Below, piece after piece: positions 36,098-43,312 of a stretch of DNA of 64,000 nucleotides; within the stretch, counting starts at the first letter, position 1; every line of letters begins with the position of its first letter. Position numbers and translations under genes: made by a program. The notes beneath the pieces are model-generated. The model saw only the letters and a list, made by a program, of their open reading frames with translations, did no database searches and had not been told where the DNA came from. Source of the DNA: JAGPUQ01 sp963708735 (lineage in GTDB: Bacteria; Pseudomonadota; Gammaproteobacteria; Pseudomonadales; Porticoccaceae); the NCBI GenBank assembly GCA_963708735.1, contig CAVPTW010000042.1, forward strand, positions 248,001 to 312,000. Reading direction: 5' to 3'.

Positions 36098-38152
36098 CTA
36101 CGGCAGTCGCTTACGTTCATTCGCCATTGCCTCGGCATCCTCCGGGGCGTCCTGCTCCGGGCCTTCTTCCTGCGCGGCATCCTGCGGACCAGCGGCCTTG
36201 AAGATGGCGGGCATCCAGCCCGTACCATCGGCCAGCCGCTCGGCCTCGCTGGCAATGTCAGCCTTCTTGAGCTTCGCCAGCCGGGTGACAGATTCCGGCG
36301 CAAACGCGCCCACGGCATCCAGAATCACGGCCTTGGAAACGTGCTTGAAGTAGCCTTCTGCGGTCGGCTTCCACCATGCGACCATGTCGAGGCCCACGGC
36401 CTGCGCCAGTTCCTCGCCGGGTTGGTGCGGCGTGGCGCGGGGCGTCACCACGTCCACCGTGGCGGCCACGCATACCGCCAGCAGTCGCACCAGTTCGTCC
36501 TGCGATTTCGCCAGCAGCACGGCGAACAGTTCGGCGCTGTCCTCGGGCAAGGCAACACCTGCCACCTGTTGCAGTTCGCGCAGCGCCACGGCGGCGGACG
36601 ATTCTGGCCAGTCCGGGGCCATGCCTTCCAGCCGATCTTGCACCGTGAGGCGCACGCCCAGCGGCAGGCCATCGCCGTAGGCGTCGGGCTGCAGGACGGT
36701 CTGCACCATGCCATGCACCAGCGCGGCCAGCGCGACCTGCGGATGCCGGGCGACTTCGATTTGCAGCGCCGCCGTGCGGTGGGCGCTCAACCGCTGCGTC
36801 AGCCGGTCGGACAGGCTCGCGGCCTTGGGCGCATCGTCGGCGTCCTCGCCTTCGTCGTTGTCGGCTTCGCCTTCCGTGCTGCCGAAACCGCGCCGCAGCT
36901 TGTCGAGCGTGCGCAGCGCCTTCGCCTCGGCCTCGCGCAGCAGGCCGCGATGAATCACGGCATCGCCGCTGCGGTCGATGGTGACGATGGCACCGGCCAC
37001 CTCGCGCACCTCGGGGGCATAGCCTTGTAAGGCGTCCTCCGCGTCTTGCAGTTCGCCGACCACCTGATCGCGCCGCTGTTCCAGCTTCTCGGCCTTGGCC
37101 TCGTCCTCGCTGCTTTCACCTTGGCAGGCTTCTTCCAGTTCGGCGTCGATCTTTTCGAGGCGGTTTTCCAGCGAGGCGATGCGGCGGGCCTCGCGGGTGG
37201 TCGGCTCGCGGCGATGGCGCGGGGCGTTCTGGAAAGCCTGCCGTTCCTCGTAGGCCAGATGCGGCACGGCCTCCACCCATGCCCAGCCCTCGGCGCGCAC
37301 GTCTTCGGCCAGCGTTGCCAGCTTGTCGCGCACCAGCGTTTCCAGCACTGCGGTATCGGTGAGGTAGGTTCCGGCATCGCCTTCGGCGAACAGGTCGCGG
37401 CGGATGCCGCCGCCTGCCTGCCGGTAGGTGTCCAGCCCGACGAAGCGCACCAGCGCGTGCTTGGCGTCGATTTCACGCTCGGTCAGGCGTGCGCGCAGCG
37501 CGGACGGGCTGCGTTGCCAATCCGGCGCACCATAGAACGCCGCTTCCTGCGCGGCGTGGTCGTCGGTGATGGTCAAGGCCATCAACTGTTCCAGCGTGAC
37601 GGCCCCGGCCCGGTAGTCGGCCATCAGGCGCGGCGAAACATTCGCCAGCTTCAAGCGGCGCTGCACCACCAGCGGGGACACGCCGAAGTCAGCGGCAATG
37701 TCCTCGATGGGCCGGCCTTCCTTGACCAGCGCGGCGAACGCCTCGAACTGGTCGGCGGGGTGCATCTGCTCGCGCATCAGGTTTTCCGCGAGGCTGACGG
37801 TGCGGGCGCTGCCATCGGCCACCAGCAGGCACGGCACTTCGTAGTCGGTGGGGATGCGCTTCTTCTTCGCCAGCAGTTTCAAGGCGGTCAGGCGGCGATC
37901 ACCGGCCACCACCTCGTAAGCCTCGCCATCGGCGGACAGGATGACGATCAGGTTTTGCAGCAGGCCGATGCGGGCAATGCTCGCGGCCAGTTCGGGGATG
38001 GACAGGCGTGGCATCTTGCGGGCATTGCGCTTGGAACGGCGCGGCAACAGTTGCGACAGCGGAACCAAGATCAGGTTCTTGGTCGGGTCGGCCACTTCCA
38101 ACGGTGCGGCGGCTTCGATGGCGACGGCTTCGGTTTTGAGTACGGCGTTCAT
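36098..38152 (-). CDS. parB: ParB/RepB-type partition protein, last codons replaced by IS66
   Basis: A 684-residue ParB-like protein. The N-terminal ParB domain has LVPLSQLLPRRSKRNARKM, EVVAGDRRLTALKLL and SLAENLMREQMHPADQFEAFAAL, followed by the HTH IEDIAADFGVSPLVVQRRLKL. A long Glu-rich, coiled-coil middle and a C-terminal domain follow. The IS66 insertion replaces the native tail: the reading frame ends MANERKRLP, while the flanking DNA shows the original end MANEPAEALAA (native stop at 31693-31695). Only seven residues are altered, so function is probably kept. Such large ParB proteins are typical of these ICEs. Confidence 0.88.
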   Translation of the reverse strand: MNAVLKTEAVAIEAAAPLEVADPTKNLILVPLSQLLPRRSKRNARKMPRLSIPELAASIARIGLLQNLIVILSADGEAYEVVAGDRRLTALKLLAKKKRIPTDYEVPCLLVADGSARTVSLAENLMREQMHPADQFEAFAALVKEGRPIEDIAADFGVSPLVVQRRLKLANVSPRLMADYRAGAVTLEQLMALTITDDHAAQEAAFYGAPDWQRSPSALRARLTEREIDAKHALVRFVGLDTYRQAGGGIRRDLFAEGDAGTYLTDTAVLETLVRDKLATLAEDVRAEGWAWVEAVPHLAYEERQAFQNAPRHRREPTTREARRIASLENRLEKIDAELEEACQGESSEDEAKAEKLEQRRDQVVGELQDAEDALQGYAPEVREVAGAIVTIDRSGDAVIHRGLLREAEAKALRTLDKLRRGFGSTEGEADNDEGEDADDAPKAASLSDRLTQRLSAHRTAALQIEVARHPQVALAALVHGMVQTVLQPDAYGDGLPLGVRLTVQDRLEGMAPDWPESSAAVALRELQQVAGVALPEDSAELFAVLLAKSQDELVRLLAVCVAATVDVVTPRATPHQPGEELAQAVGLDMVAWWKPTAEGYFKHVSKAVILDAVGAFAPESVTRLAKLKKADIASEAERLADGTGWMPAIFKAAGPQDAAQEEGPEQDAPEDAEAMANERKRLP

Positions 38153-38230
38153 AGTGATAACTCCTTGCGGTTGGGATGCAGCAGCGAGAGAAGCGGCAAG
38201 GGCTGCTGCCTGCCCCTGCCGCGTGGGGAT

Positions 38231-39055
38231 TCAGGCTTTCAACTGGCGCAGGCCATCGGCCAGCAGCCACAGGGCGCGATTCAGGCGCACGCTTTGGTCG
38301 ATGCCCTGCACGGGCCGGGTGGTCTGGCGGCGGCCATTCGCGGCGCGGGCGGACAGGCCGCCTTTGGTCAAGTTCTCCTGCGTGCGGTTGAACACGCTCC
38401 ACAGGTCGCGGCGGTCGTCGTCATGGCGGCGCGGCATCAGGATTTGCGATTCCGTGATGGGCGCGGGCTTGTCCTCGTCGTACTTCAACGCCAGCGCAGC
38501 GCGGGCGAACACTTCCGATTCCCCGGCGTCCAGCGTGATGGCGCGCATGGCATCACGCGATTCCTGCGCCCGGTCGAAGCCGTGCAGGACTTCGTAAGCG
38601 CCTTCGATCACCTGCGCCGCCACGTCGCCCTTGTGCGGCACGCGCACGTCGGCCACGGTGTCGCCGCAGACAAGGCCATTGCTGCAAACAAAGCGGAACA
38701 TCCCGGCCAGCATCTGATAGCTGCTCGTGCCGTCATGGGAGTTCAGCAGGATGATTTCGTTGGCCTCGCGCCCGTTGATCTGGCTGGCATGGCGCAGGCG
38801 GATCATGTGCTTGGTGTAGTCGCGGCGGTCGTCGTGGCGCACGCGGGTTTGCGTCACCATGAAAGGCTCGAAGCCTTCCCCGCGCAGTTCTTGCAGAACG
38901 GTCGCGGTAGGGATGTAGCTGTACCGCTCGGAGCGGCTTTCGTGCGGGGCGTCCGCGAAGATGGACGGGGCCACCCTGCGGATTTGGTCATCGGACAGCG
39001 GGTAATCGCTGCGCAGTGCCGGGGAGCGGGAAGCGAAACGGGATGCGAGTTGCAT
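38231..39055 (-). CDS. DUF932 domain protein
   Basis: A 274-residue protein of the DUF932 (phage/plasmid-like) family: RYSYIPTATVLQELRGEGFEPFMVTQTRVR, HMIRLRH, EIILLNSHDGTSSYQMLAGMFRFVCSNGLVCGD are the conserved blocks. The function is unknown; members are common beside ParB on mobile elements. Start MQLASRF at 39055 matches the family and has GGAGAAAGACC before it. The parB gene follows after 78 bp. Confidence 0.88.
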   Translation of the reverse strand: MQLASRFASRSPALRSDYPLSDDQIRRVAPSIFADAPHESRSERYSYIPTATVLQELRGEGFEPFMVTQTRVRHDDRRDYTKHMIRLRHASQINGREANEIILLNSHDGTSSYQMLAGMFRFVCSNGLVCGDTVADVRVPHKGDVAAQVIEGAYEVLHGFDRAQESRDAMRAITLDAGESEVFARAALALKYDEDKPAPITESQILMPRRHDDDRRDLWSVFNRTQENLTKGGLSARAANGRRQTTRPVQGIDQSVRLNRALWLLADGLRQLKA

Positions 39056-39810
39056 GGTCTTTCTCCTGACAAAAAGAGGTTGCTGTTCACACCGCACACC
39101 GGATTCCTAGATTCGGAAGCCCAGCCTTTCGGCTGTTCGGTGCGGTCGGCACGAGGAACCCGGTTGGCCCTGTTGCCACCGTCTTTCCTGAGTTCATCGC
39201 CCGCGACGGTCAGGAGCGCGCGGACGGGGGCCGTCAAGGAGAAAAGCGCAGGGTTGGTGCGGCCCGCAGGCGCAGCCGAGGACACGGCCCTGCGCGCCTT
39301 GACGGCACACGGCCGCGGGCTACAGTCGCGGACAAGGTGATGAAGTCAGGGGAGACGACTGGACATGGCAACGGCCATCCCTGTGTGCCGACCGCACGGC
39401 AAGCGAAGCGCGCAGGCCCGGATCTAGGAATCCGGGCCGGAGGCGTCAGCCGAGCGGAGCGAGGGAACGATGGAGGCCCGTCAGGGGCGAGACTCGCGTA
39501 GCGAGGCTCGATGCGCAGCACGAGAGCGCGACCGGCCATCTCCCAGGTAGCCGGGGACGCCCGGACTTCAAAGCCGAATGGACAACAGGATCGGGACGAG
39601 CACATGCAAGGCAGCGTGGATCTGCTGCGGATGCTGTCTGGCCGATCCGGCGCAGCCGGGTCGGCGGTGTTCAGGGGCGCCAAGCCTGCGCGGCGGGGAT
39701 AGCCCGCAGGGCTTTCCCCTGGAGGCAAGCGAAGCGCGCAGCGCCCCGCCAGGGGCGCGAAGGCATCACGCCGAGTCGTCAGCGCGCAGGCTGGATTCCG
39801 CAACCGGCAT
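39056..39810. other. Long GC-rich leader upstream of DUF932
   Basis: About 755 bp with no convincing gene; the long frames here are antisense or Arg/Pro-rich shadows. It contains two copies of GGCAAGCGAAGCGCGCAG (about 39402 and 39724), the core of the dispersed ICE repeat, and several hairpins. Probably the promoter and leader of DUF932-parB. Confidence 0.55.
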
Positions 39811-40044
39811 TCACGGCGATGCTGAGTTCAGCAGGTAGCGCGCACCGCGCGCGTACAGGCCCGAAAGCCCGGTTGGCCGGTAGAACCCGGTAACGCGGCG
39901 CCGGAACTGTGCGCCAAATTCGTTGGTGTAGATCACCGCGTCGCCGATCTTGAAGCGCAAGGGCTGCCCGTTCTCCGGCGCGAACGGCTTGAGCGCATCG
40001 TGCTGCGCCGTGATTTCGATGATGTAGTCGTGATGGCTGCTCAT
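39811..40044 (-). CDS. Small conserved ICE hypothetical protein
   Basis: A 77-residue protein: MSSHHDYIIEITAQHDALKPF, then LRFKIGDAVIYTNEFGAQFRRRVTGFYRP, which looks like a small beta barrel, and a C-terminal YARGARYLLN. GGAGATCAAT precedes the ATG. It lies 65 bp behind DUF2958 on the same strand. Function unknown. Confidence 0.65.
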   Translation of the reverse strand: MSSHHDYIIEITAQHDALKPFAPENGQPLRFKIGDAVIYTNEFGAQFRRRVTGFYRPTGLSGLYARGARYLLNSASP

Positions 40045-40109
40045 GGCATTGATCTCCTTCGATGGTTGAGAAAGCGCAAGGAGCACCTTGCGGCGCTCCA
40101 AGGGCCGGG

Positions 40110-40460
40110 TCAGACAACGATCCGCCCGGCCAGCCGCGCATCGCGCGCGTAGGCGCTCAACCGCTTCTCGGCGGGGAAGGACAAATCGCGCTCGATCAGC
40201 AGGCCCAGCCCGCCGCGCACCGTCGCCAGCTCGCCCAAACTGACCCAGCCGATTTCCGGTATTCCCAGGCCCAGGTCGAAAAGACCAAAGGCGTGGTCGT
40301 GGTCGTCGGGATCAATCTCGGTCAGCAGCCAGGTTGCGCCGGCGTCCGGCGTGAATAGCTTGACCACGGGTGCCGGATCGAAGTCCTGGTTCTCCAAGGA
40401 TTCGCAGCCGTTGGCCAGCAGCACGACGCGCTGCTCGTCAGTGATGAGTGCGTTGTTCAT
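40110..40460 (-). CDS. DUF2958 domain protein (copy 2)
   Basis: A 116-residue protein aligned with the copy at 24007: PVVKLFTPDAGATWLLTEIDPDDHDHAFGLFDLGLGIP, then a ERDLSFPAEKRLSAYARDARLAG tail. Clearly paralogous but diverged. Function unknown. It is preceded by a leader repeat (40482-40628) shared with radC. Confidence 0.87.
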   Translation of the reverse strand: MNNALITDEQRVVLLANGCESLENQDFDPAPVVKLFTPDAGATWLLTEIDPDDHDHAFGLFDLGLGIPEIGWVSLGELATVRGGLGLLIERDLSFPAEKRLSAYARDARLAGRIVV

Positions 40461-40481
40461 GGTGAACTCCTGAAAGGTTGC

Positions 40482-40628
40482 CGGGCGGAATTGCCCGACC
40501 CTTCCGGGGCACGGCGCAGCGCAAGCAGTCAGGGGTCAACGACGGCCGCAGGCCGCAAGCGTGGAAGCACGCGCAGCCCTTGACGGCGAGAACGCCGTGG
40601 CACGATGAAGGGAACAGCAAGACCGCCT
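40482..40628. repeat. Leader repeat, copy upstream of DUF2958
   Basis: About 147 bp nearly matching 41272-41420. Shared landmarks in order: CGGGCGGAATTGCCCG (hairpin), CACGGCGCAGCGCAAGCAG, GCCGCAAGCGTG, CCTTGACGGCGAGAACGCCG (hairpin with ACGGCG/CGCCGT arms), GGGAACAGCAAGACCGCCT. Roughly 80-85% identical by eye. Confidence 0.85.
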
Positions 40629-40743
40629 CCCTCGCACCCCCCCAAGCACCCCGGCTTTCGGCAAAGTGCGCAGCACGCGCAGGCCCGCGAGGGCAGGACT
40701 TGCGCCACCGGGCGCAGCAAAAAGGGGGCCGAAGCCCCCTCGG

Positions 40744-41253
40744 TCAAATCAGGCCGCGTTCGGCGAAGGACGTGGTGTTGCCGCCCGCCACGACGATGTG
40801 ATCCAGCGTGCGGACATCCACCAGCGCCAGCGCCTCCTTGAGTCGCTGGGTCAGCACCTTGTCTGCGCCGCTCGGCTCGGGATTTCCGCTCGGGTGGTTG
40901 TGCGAAACGATGACCGCCGCCGCGTTGAGCCGCAGCGCCTCCTTGACCAGCTCGCGCGGATACACCGATGCGCTGTCGATGGTGCCGCGGAACATCTCCG
41001 CGTACTCGATCAGGCGATGCTGTGTATCGAGGAACAGCACCGCGAACACTTCGTGCTCGAAGCCAGCCAGCTTGGCGCGCAGGTACTCCTTGACCGCTGC
41101 TGGCGAACTGAACGATGCACCGCGCTGCATCTTCTGCTCGATGGCCTGACGCGCGGCCTCCAGAATCTGGTCTGCCGTCGCCAGCAAGTAGCGGCCCTGT
41201 GCATCGCGCACCATCAGCAAGGTATCGAACGAGGAAAAGGACAGTTGCGACAT
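40744..41253 (-). CDS. radC: RadC/JAB-domain protein
   Basis: A 169-residue RadC-type protein. The JAMM metal site is intact: the Glu in EHEVFAVLFLD and SHNHPSGNPEPSGAD. Mobile-element RadC proteins are often antirestriction-associated or leading-region genes; the DNA-repair role is unproven. It is preceded by the second leader repeat. The start MSQLSFSSF is close to GCACG-rich leader and has no strong SD. Confidence 0.9.
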   Translation of the reverse strand: MSQLSFSSFDTLLMVRDAQGRYLLATADQILEAARQAIEQKMQRGASFSSPAAVKEYLRAKLAGFEHEVFAVLFLDTQHRLIEYAEMFRGTIDSASVYPRELVKEALRLNAAAVIVSHNHPSGNPEPSGADKVLTQRLKEALALVDVRTLDHIVVAGGNTTSFAERGLI

Positions 41254-41271
41254 GATCGTGCTCCGGTTGCT

Positions 41272-41420
41272 CGGGCGGAATTGCCCGGAACCGTGGAGAG
41301 CACGGCGCAGCGCAAGCAGTCAGGGGGCAAGGATGGCCACCAGGCCGCAAGCGTGCTTGCACGCGTAGCCCTTGACGGCGAGAACGCCGTGATACGGTGA
41401 AGGGAACAGCAAGACCGCCT
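41272..41420. repeat. Leader repeat, copy upstream of radC
   Basis: Second copy of the unit described at 40482-40628, in the same orientation and the same place relative to its gene (about 20 bp before the start). Both hairpins are kept while loop and spacer bases differ. Confidence 0.85.
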
Positions 41421-41450
41421 ACACCCGCCCATTGCACACACACGCCGTTG

Positions 41451-41566
41451 TGCAAGCGGAGCGCGCAGGCCCCCCAGGGCCGAAGACGTCAGGGGTCAAA
41501 GCCGGATGGCCGCGATTCGGAACGAAGCGCGGGGCGCAGCCCACGAACCCGACGGCGGCACGCCGG
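41451..41566. repeat. Direct repeat flanking the defence module, left copy
   Basis: Landmarks: GCAAGCGGAGCGCGCAGGC, GTCAGGGGTCAAAGCCGGATGG, GCGGGGCGCAGCCC, CCCGACGGCGG. The right copy at 46101-46210 has the same landmarks in the same order and orientation. A diverged copy is at 29121-29230. Confidence 0.8.
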
Positions 41567-41696
41567 GACGCGATGAAGACTGTCAGATAAAATAAATAGG
41601 CATCGCGTCGACGAAAGATCCCCGTGCAGCGAAGCTATATTTTTCTTTGCTACGATCATTCATGGCTCACAGCTTTGACACGACCGGAGATACGGC

Positions 41697-41984
41697 ATGA
41701 CTTTCAAAGCGGACAAATACAACCGGTCGGTCAGCTTGAATTGCCCGACGTGCGGTAGCACTGAGTTTTCGCACGATGGCGCTGATGGGCAGACGAGCGA
41801 ACTGTTCACCTGCGGCAACTGTGGGCTGCAGATTTCCAAGGATGATCTCATCCGAGCCAACGATGAGAACGTGCAAGCACATGCCAAGGAGATCGGGAAA
41901 GCCGTCGTCAAGGATTTTCAGAAGGAACTGTACGAATCGCTGAAGAGGGCATTCCGCGGCAGCAAGAACATCAAGATTCGATGA
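41697..41984 (+). CDS. Small zinc-ribbon protein (ECs_2282-like)
   Basis: A 95-residue protein. Two CxxC knuckles, CPTCG and CGNCG, form a zinc ribbon in residues 15-45; the rest is a charged helix (NVQAHAKEIGKAVVKDFQKELYESLKRAF). It resembles the putative zinc-binding family named after E. coli ECs_2282, from memory and not checked. It overlaps the next gene (ATGATG), so the two are coupled. Codon use is more AT-rich than the backbone. Function unknown. Confidence 0.7.
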   Translation: MTFKADKYNRSVSLNCPTCGSTEFSHDGADGQTSELFTCGNCGLQISKDDLIRANDENVQAHAKEIGKAVVKDFQKELYESLKRAFRGSKNIKIR

Positions 41985-42457
41985 TGCCATTCCCAATCAG
42001 TGTTGGTGATGCCATCGCCGTAGGCGCTCTTTTGCTGTCCGCGTACGCCACCTGGACAACGTTCAGATTCAATCAGAAACAGAACAAGTTGATTGAGAGC
42101 CAGGATCGTCTGAACAAGCTACTTCTGGAAAAAGAAACCAGCGAAGTCCTCAACGTCAAGAAAGCAGACCTCGGCGCGACGTTCATCAAGATCGGCAGCA
42201 ACAACCGACGGCTGAAAATCTGGAACAAGGGGAAATCGGCCGCGCGCAACGTGTCTCTGTCGTTTCCCGACGGCAACGACTGCCTGGTTCAGTCGGACAT
42301 CGACTCGAAATTTCCGCTAGAGACACTGGACACGCTCCAGTCGGTGGAACTGATTGCCTCCATATCACTGGATAGCAAAAGCAAGCACTCCATCAAGCTG
42401 ACGTGGAGCGACGATTTCAGCGAGCACAACGAGAAGGTGGTCTACCCGACGATCTGA
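41981..42457 (+). CDS. Membrane-anchored hypothetical protein
   Basis: A 158-residue protein. One N-terminal TM segment (AIAVGALLLSAYATWTTFRF) is followed by a short coiled coil (QNKLIESQDRLNKLLLEKE) and a beta-rich domain (FIKIGSNNRRLKIWNKGKSAARNVSLSFPDG). Single-anchor proteins of this build are common in defence islands as partners of small zinc proteins. No function can be assigned. Translationally coupled to the zinc-ribbon gene. Confidence 0.65.
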   Translation: MMPFPISVGDAIAVGALLLSAYATWTTFRFNQKQNKLIESQDRLNKLLLEKETSEVLNVKKADLGATFIKIGSNNRRLKIWNKGKSAARNVSLSFPDGNDCLVQSDIDSKFPLETLDTLQSVELIASISLDSKSKHSIKLTWSDDFSEHNEKVVYPTI

Positions 42458-42483
42458 ATAGGATACCTGCGCAAGGCCACTGG

Positions 42484-43302
42484 CTAGGAATAGAGCTGGC
42501 CTTCGGGACAGAGCAGGCAAAACCACCGCTGTAGCTTCTTTTCTCGCGTGGCGAACGATCCTTCCAGTGCTCCCAACAGCAGGTAGTGCGCGTCGAGAAC
42601 GTCGTGCTCGATCTTCTCGTAGGCTTTTCCGCTCAGTGTGTCGGGAACACGTCCACCATAACGACAATATGCGTCCAACGAGAAAAGCAACTGGACCTGC
42701 TGCCAACGAAATAGTGCCCAATCCCGGGTCATGATCGTGGCAGGCGGTAGTGGAAGTTCGCCCGAAGGGGCTTCCAGGCTCCCGTAGAACTTCAACATCG
42801 CATCGGTATTGGTCGCGATGACCTCCTCGGCGGCCTCCAGCAGCGACTGCCGCTCCGCGCTGGTGCCTTCCAGAAGATTCGGGATTAGGGTCGGAATCAG
42901 GCGCACCCGGTCAAGAAATCGTTCGACATCTTCACGAAGTTCAGCCGTCTGCTCCTGGAGCGCCTCAGCCGCCGAAGGCGGCAGCGCGTAGTTCGCGCTG
43001 GCCAGCGCCTCGTTGAATTGGAAGCGGATGTCCTCGTACCGCGTAGAGGGCTTGCCGCAGGCTTCGTGTGACTCTATCTCCTGCTTCAGCAGCGCCCCTA
43101 CATGATTGACCAAGATCACCGGGTTCTCGATCTTGGGAAACCTGGCGAAGCAGCGCGAGCGTCCCGGTTCGGACGACGAGATCAATTCGTAGAAAAGTAC
43201 GTCGGCCATCAGCAACTGGTGCGACTGCGCGAGTTGCAGCATGTGCGCCGCCGTCGATCCTTGCAGGTAGTTCTTGTCGAGAACAATCGTGGGCTTTGCC
43301 AT
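42484..43302 (-). CDS. Putative PIN-like protein next to the ATPase
   Basis: A 272-residue protein. The start KPTIVLDKNYLQG puts an Asp at the end of strand 1 (residue 9). MADVLFYELISS (Asp 34, Glu 39) and HDVLDAHYLLLGAL near the C-terminus give the acidic residues expected of a PIN-like nuclease, but the match is by eye only. It starts 10 bp after the stop of the ATPase gene, so both belong to one operon. It is convergent with the membrane-protein gene. Could equally be a non-catalytic helical partner. Confidence 0.5.
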   Translation of the reverse strand: MAKPTIVLDKNYLQGSTAAHMLQLAQSHQLLMADVLFYELISSSEPGRSRCFARFPKIENPVILVNHVGALLKQEIESHEACGKPSTRYEDIRFQFNEALASANYALPPSAAEALQEQTAELREDVERFLDRVRLIPTLIPNLLEGTSAERQSLLEAAEEVIATNTDAMLKFYGSLEAPSGELPLPPATIMTRDWALFRWQQVQLLFSLDAYCRYGGRVPDTLSGKAYEKIEHDVLDAHYLLLGALEGSFATREKKLQRWFCLLCPEGQLYS

Positions 43303-43312
43303 TGATGTCCGA

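Larger units (their letters stand above)
31724..36114. mobile_element. IS66-family element in parB, carrying a group II intron
   Basis: A 4391-bp unit. Both ends begin GTAAGCG (left GTAAGCGTCTCTCGTAGCCA, right complement GTAAGCGACTGCCGTAGCCA), the IS66 signature. The flanks are a perfect 8-bp target duplication GTTCATTC (31716-31723 and 36115-36122). It contains tnpA, tnpB and tnpC on the plus strand, with tnpC split by an intron at 33834-35825. Without the intron the element is about 2.4 kb, normal for IS66. Confidence 0.93.

Noticed and set aside
37046..39340. Very long plus-strand reading frame (764 codons) over parB and DUF932
   Set aside because: It is antisense to two clear genes, has no known domain, and high GC keeps such frames open by chance.
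39056..39803. 189-codon minus-strand frame upstream of DUF932
   Set aside because: Arg/Pro-rich without domain, lies in the leader with dispersed repeats.
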